Shown here: positions 60,467-64,000 of the stretch, one piece after another
Numbering within the stretch: position 1 is the stretch's first letter
How the letters are laid out: the number at the start of each line of letters is the position of its first letter
DNA from: Lachnospiraceae bacterium
GTDB lineage: Bacteria; Bacillota; Clostridia; Lachnospirales; Lachnospiraceae
Length of the DNA stretch: 64,000 nucleotides
NCBI GenBank assembly: GCA_024403455.1
Contig: JAKSRR010000007.1
Span: forward strand, 1 to 64,000
Reading direction: 5' to 3'
The notes under the pieces: model-generated
Seen by the model: only the letters and a program-made list of their open reading frames with translations
Databases searched by the model: none
What the model was told of the DNA's origin: nothing
Made by a program: the position numbers and the translations under genes

Positions 60467-61140
60467 TGAATACAATTCTATTAAGAGTATTTTGCGTGCT
60501 GGGAGGATATCTGTTAGGTTGTATCCAGACATCCTATATCATTGGACGAATGAAGGGTATCGACATTAGGGAGCATGGCAGTGGAAATGCTGGAACGACC
60601 AATACCCTTCGTGTCCTGGGGAAAAAATATGGTGCTATTGTATTTTTAGTAGACTTACTAAAGTGTGTGGCAGCTTCCCTCATTGCCTATTTTGTATTTA
60701 GAAATTCCCACCCGGACATGGTTTATTTATTTAAACTGTATGCCGGTTTTGGATGTGTGTTAGGACACAATTTCCCCTTTTTCCTTGGCTTTCGCGGAGG
60801 AAAGGGAATTGCGGCAACGGGCGGTCTGATTGCTTCCTTCTACTGGCCATTTATCCCGGTAGCAGCAGTATCCTTCTTCCTAACATTTGTACTGACAAAC
60901 TATGTTTCTTTAGGTTCACTCATTATGTGTTTTAATTTCTTTGTACAGATGGTGATTTTTGTACTGTTGCATCCGCTAGGATTTGTACAGAATTCTGCAT
61001 CTGCAGTACAGGTAGAGATGATTATTATTGCATTTATTATCACAACCTTAGCGTTCGTGAGACATAGAGCGAATATTGGAAGACTTGTGCGTCATGAAGA
61101 ACGCAAAACTTATTTAAGCAAGAAGAATAAAGCAGAGTAA
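60466..61140 (+). CDS. plsY: Glycerol-3-phosphate acyltransferase PlsY
   Basis: 224-residue integral membrane enzyme with about five helices. It moves an acyl group from acyl phosphate to glycerol-3-phosphate in the first step of phospholipid synthesis. Three conserved motifs are visible: GSGNAGTTNTLRVLG, LGHNFPFFLGFRGGKGIA and the C-terminal HRANIGRLVRHEER. It overlaps der by one base and ends 14 bases before gpsA. The C-terminal 20 residues are more basic and longer than the core. Confidence 0.95.
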   Translation: MNTILLRVFCVLGGYLLGCIQTSYIIGRMKGIDIREHGSGNAGTTNTLRVLGKKYGAIVFLVDLLKCVAASLIAYFVFRNSHPDMVYLFKLYAGFGCVLGHNFPFFLGFRGGKGIAATGGLIASFYWPFIPVAAVSFFLTFVLTNYVSLGSLIMCFNFFVQMVIFVLLHPLGFVQNSASAVQVEMIIIAFIITTLAFVRHRANIGRLVRHEERKTYLSKKNKAE

Positions 61141-61154
61141 GGGGTATAAACATT

Positions 61155-62171
61155 ATGGCAAAGATTGGTGTTGTTGGTGCAGGCAGCTGGGGTATTGCTT
61201 TGGCCGTACATTTGGCAGATAAAAAAGGACATGCAGTAAAGGTATGGTCCTGTATCGGTGCAGAAATCGATATGTTAAATGAAAAGCGGGAGCATGTAGA
61301 TAAACTCCCTGGCGTTAAGCTTTCGGAAAATATTTCCTTTACTAAGGATTTGGCAGAGTCCATTATGGGTATGGACTTAGTCATTCTCGCTGTTCCCAGT
61401 GTGTTTACCAGAAGCACAGCAAAGCAGATGAAGGAGTTTGTGGAAGCAGGACAGATTATTCTTTCTGTTGGTAAAGGAATTGAAGAGAATAGCTTAAAGA
61501 TCCTTACGGAAGTGATTAAGGATGAGATTCCACAGTGTGAGACAGCAGTTTTGTGTGGGCCGTCTCATGCAGAAGAGGTTGGACGTGGATTACCGACAAC
61601 CATTGTTGCTGGATCTACCAAGAAAGCAGTAGCAGAGAAAGTTCAGATGCTGTTTCATGCAGATACGCTGCGTGTATATATTTCTCCGGATGTTCTCGGC
61701 ATGGAACTTGGCGGAGCACTAAAGAATGTTATTGCTTTAGCCGCAGGAATCAGTGACGGACTGGGCTTTGGAGACAATACGAAGGCAGGACTGATTACCA
61801 GAGGAATCGCAGAGATTACCAGATTAGGAATCGCCATGGGCGGTAAGGCTGAAACTTTTTATGGCCTGACCGGTATTGGGGATTTGATTGTTACCTGTGA
61901 TAGTTTGCACTCCAGAAACCGTAAGGCAGGCTTTTTGATGGGACAGGGAAAAACCATGCAGGAAGCAATGGATGAAGTTAAAATGGTGGTTGAAGGCGTT
62001 TACAGTGCAAAGGCAGCGAAAGCCCTGGCGGATAAGTATGGGGTTGAGATGCCGTTGGTTGATTGTGTAAATAGTGTGCTTTTTGGCGGTGTTTCCGCGA
62101 AAGAGGCAGCCACGGCACTAGTAAGAAGAGATTCAAAACCAGAACATGAAGTATTAGAGTGGACCGAATAA
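61155..62171 (+). CDS. gpsA: Glycerol-3-phosphate dehydrogenase [NAD(P)+]
   Basis: 338 residues. It makes sn-glycerol-3-phosphate from dihydroxyacetone phosphate, the backbone for phospholipids. Seen: the Rossmann loop GAGSWGIALAVHLADK, LCGPSHAEEVGRGLPTT, the catalytic lysine in GGALKNVIALAAGISDGLGFGDNTKAG and LTGIGDLIVTC. It follows plsY directly, and together they supply the start of phospholipid synthesis. The ribosome site is weak (GGGGTATAAAC). Confidence 0.96.
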   Translation: MAKIGVVGAGSWGIALAVHLADKKGHAVKVWSCIGAEIDMLNEKREHVDKLPGVKLSENISFTKDLAESIMGMDLVILAVPSVFTRSTAKQMKEFVEAGQIILSVGKGIEENSLKILTEVIKDEIPQCETAVLCGPSHAEEVGRGLPTTIVAGSTKKAVAEKVQMLFHADTLRVYISPDVLGMELGGALKNVIALAAGISDGLGFGDNTKAGLITRGIAEITRLGIAMGGKAETFYGLTGIGDLIVTCDSLHSRNRKAGFLMGQGKTMQEAMDEVKMVVEGVYSAKAAKALADKYGVEMPLVDCVNSVLFGGVSAKEAATALVRRDSKPEHEVLEWTE

Positions 62172-62205
62172 AAGATTTTTTCTCAAAAAGTAAGGAGAGA
62201 ATTGG

Positions 62206-63018
62206 ATGAGTCAGGCATTTGAAAGTACAAACGAATATGTGGCTAGCAAGGAATTAATGGATAGTGTAAATATCGCTATGGCATTAAAAAAGCCGCTATT
62301 GATTAAAGGAGAACCTGGTACAGGAAAAACCATGCTTGCAGAGGCAGTTGCGAAGAGTCTTGGAAAGCAGCTGTTAATCTGGAATATCAAATCAACCACA
62401 AAAGCCCAGGATGGTCTTTACATGTATGATACCATTCAGCGTCTGTATGATGGTCAGTTTGGCGAGTCGGGTGTAGACGACATTGCACACTACATTAAAC
62501 TTGGAAAGCTTGGCGAAGCATTTGATAGTGAGGAGCAGGTTGTTCTCCTGATAGACGAGATTGATAAAGCGGATCTGGAATTCCCCAATGACCTATTGTG
62601 GGAATTAGACCAGATGGAGTTCTATATTCATGAGACGAAACGTACTGTAAAGGCAAAGCAGCGTCCTATTGTGATCATTACATCTAATGCAGAAAAGGAA
62701 CTGCCGGATGCTTTCCTTCGCAGATGCATTTTCCATTATATTGAATTCCCCGATGCTCCTTTAATGGAGGAGATTGTTAAGACGCACTTCCCTAATTTGG
62801 AAGAGAATTTGATGAAGAGCGCCATGGATGCATTTTATAAGATCCGTGGAATTCGTGATGTACGTAAGAAACCAAGCACCTCGGAATTAATCGATTGGAT
62901 TAATGCATTGCAGATTGGAGGAATCTCTGCAGAAACATTAACCAAGGAGTTGCCCTTCTTAGGTGTTATGGTGAAGAAGGATGAAGATTTAGAGGCAGTA
63001 AAGAAGAGTCAGTATTAA
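62206..63018 (+). CDS. MoxR-family AAA+ ATPase
   Basis: 270 residues, with AAGGAGAG before the ATG. The Walker A is GEPGTGKTMLAEAVA (residues 35-49), Walker B VVLLIDEIDKAD, sensor-1 IITSNAEKELPDAFLRR. MoxR-type ATPases act as chaperones for metal insertion or protein assembly, generally with a VWA-domain partner. The next gene starts within the stop codon (TAATG) and encodes exactly such a VWA/CoxE protein. The two would form one complex. The client is unknown. Confidence 0.9.
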   Translation: MSQAFESTNEYVASKELMDSVNIAMALKKPLLIKGEPGTGKTMLAEAVAKSLGKQLLIWNIKSTTKAQDGLYMYDTIQRLYDGQFGESGVDDIAHYIKLGKLGEAFDSEEQVVLLIDEIDKADLEFPNDLLWELDQMEFYIHETKRTVKAKQRPIVIITSNAEKELPDAFLRRCIFHYIEFPDAPLMEEIVKTHFPNLEENLMKSAMDAFYKIRGIRDVRKKPSTSELIDWINALQIGGISAETLTKELPFLGVMVKKDEDLEAVKKSQY

Positions 63019-64000
63019 TGTTTACGAAATTTTTTGACAAGTGCAAAGCCTACGGATTAAAGGTTACCTTAAGTGAATGGCTAACTTTGCAGCAGGCATT
63101 ATCAATGGGACTTTGTGAGGATTCTATCACAAAGTTCTATTATGTTGCTCGTAGTATTTTGGTAAAGTCGGAAACAGATTTTGATAAGTACGATATGGCT
63201 TTTGAAGACTGCTTTAAAGGGATTCGCAATGAGGACGGCTTAACGAAGCGAATGTTAGAGTGGCTAGATAAGCCAGAAATGAATGAAATGCTCCACGAAA
63301 TGGATAAGGAGTACTTGAATTCCGTGGAGTCTTTTAATATTGATAAGGACGATGTTGAGAAGAAATATAAGCAGCGAATGAAGGAGCAGGATTCAGAGCA
63401 CAATGGCGGTTGCTATTGGATTGGAACCATGGGAAAGACCTCCTTTGGAAACACCGGTGGTAATATCGGTGGTATTCGTGTTGGTGGCGGTACGGGCTAT
63501 CAGAGCGCCTTTCAGGTGGTAGGTGCAAGAAAGTATCGTGATTTTCGCGATGACAGAATGCTGGACAATCGCCAGTTTATGCAGGCACTTCGTAAACTGC
63601 GGGATTTTTCTTCCAGACTGGATGTTCCTAAAACGGAACTGGATATTGATGGAACCATCGACGAGACCTGTAACAATGGTGGATGCTTACAAATTGTTAT
63701 GGAAAAGCCGCGAAAGAATACGGTGAAACTCCTTCTGCTGATGGATAGTGGTGGAACCATGATTCCCTATGTGAAGCTATTAAATGAACTGTTTCAGGCA
63801 GTGAATAAGTCAAACCACTATAAGGATGTTAAGGCATACTATTTTCACAATTGTATCTATTCTCATGTATATAATACTCCAGAGTGTGAGAATGGTGATT
63901 GGGTCGAAACAGAATGGATGTTTAGAAATTTAGATAAAGATTATAAGGTACTGATTGTTGGCGATGCAGCGATGGCACCAGAAGAACTGTATGCCAAGGA
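63018..64000 (+). CDS. VWA/CoxE-family protein, cut by right edge
   Basis: The frame begins at 63018, sharing bases with the MoxR stop codon, and runs open to the window end (about 327 residues). The N-terminal half is helical, with a glycine-rich insert (FGNTGGNIGGIRVGGGTG near residues 138-155). The VWA domain begins with LLLLMDSGGTMIPY: the metal-site motif is Asp-x-Gly-Gly-Thr instead of the usual Asp-x-Ser-x-Ser, a variant that I recall as frequent in the CoxE-like branch. YYFHNCIYSHVY fits the same group. It should partner the MoxR ATPase. The 3' end is missing, so the full length cannot be judged. Confidence 0.88.
   Translation, partial: MFTKFFDKCKAYGLKVTLSEWLTLQQALSMGLCEDSITKFYYVARSILVKSETDFDKYDMAFEDCFKGIRNEDGLTKRMLEWLDKPEMNEMLHEMDKEYLNSVESFNIDKDDVEKKYKQRMKEQDSEHNGGCYWIGTMGKTSFGNTGGNIGGIRVGGGTGYQSAFQVVGARKYRDFRDDRMLDNRQFMQALRKLRDFSSRLDVPKTELDIDGTIDETCNNGGCLQIVMEKPRKNTVKLLLLMDSGGTMIPYVKLLNELFQAVNKSNHYKDVKAYYFHNCIYSHVYNTPECENGDWVETEWMFRNLDKDYKVLIVGDAAMAPEELYAK

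Overview
The window looks like a chromosome segment of an anaerobic Clostridia bacterium, most probably a Lachnospiraceae. The signs are a complete Rnf operon in the clostridial order C-D-G-E-A-B, neighbouring cmk, ispH and rpsA genes, Gram-positive style lipoproteins, many zinc-ribbon, AP2 and BspA-like surface proteins, a cellulase, and CIRCE-controlled chaperones. The DNA is AT-rich with strong AGGAGG-type ribosome sites and many extended -10 promoters (TGnTATAAT). The genus cannot be fixed from the sequence alone.

Bases 1-500 hold the end of a pyruvate carboxylase/oxaloacetate decarboxylase subunit and two terminators. Bases 500-5600 are an accessory patch. It contains a SIR2-like gene, small unknown genes, an XRE antitoxin with its helix-turn-helix deleted, and a decayed type III toxin-antitoxin locus (three 41-bp RNA repeats, terminator, broken ToxN/AbiQ toxin). 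An Rpn-family nuclease fragment lies at one end of the patch and a full Rpn gene at the other.

Bases 5700-13000 run from an RpiR regulator and a BaiN-like flavoprotein to cmk, ispH and rpsA. A membrane-anchored CBM protein and a GH5 cellulase sit between cmk and ispH. Bases 13100-20200 hold cheR, the rnf operon (a ferredoxin:NAD+ ion pump) and, convergent to it, apbE, which flavinylates RnfD and RnfG. Bases 20250-33650 hold a GH25-like protein with altered catalytic residues, a two-AP2-domain protein, a Y-family polymerase, pta, an unusual membrane M3 peptidase with a C-terminal zinc ribbon, tyrS, a DUF512 radical-SAM-like protein and a zinc-ribbon membrane protein. This last protein shares a repeated threonine motif with the peptidase.

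Bases 33680-44550 are mostly lipid and sugar metabolism: a GT4 glycosyltransferase, a GH13 glucosidase, a PlsC acyltransferase, an acyl carrier protein, a fused ketosynthase/chain-length-factor-like protein, FabG, a patatin phospholipase and ProA. The ACP, fused ketosynthase and FabG form a compact type II polyketide or fatty-acid-like set. The second ketosynthase half has lost all its catalytic residues, as chain-length factors have.

Bases 44600-53400 carry clpB and htpG, each behind a CIRCE operator, with a BspA-like lipoprotein, another Rpn nuclease flanked by a 20-bp repeat and a foldase-like lipoprotein between them. The remainder has purC, an acidic lipoprotein, a redox module (TlpA-like thioredoxin, 49-residue CXXC protein, NapH-like ferredoxin), an antiporter, der-plsY-gpsA, and a MoxR ATPase with a VWA protein that runs off the right edge.
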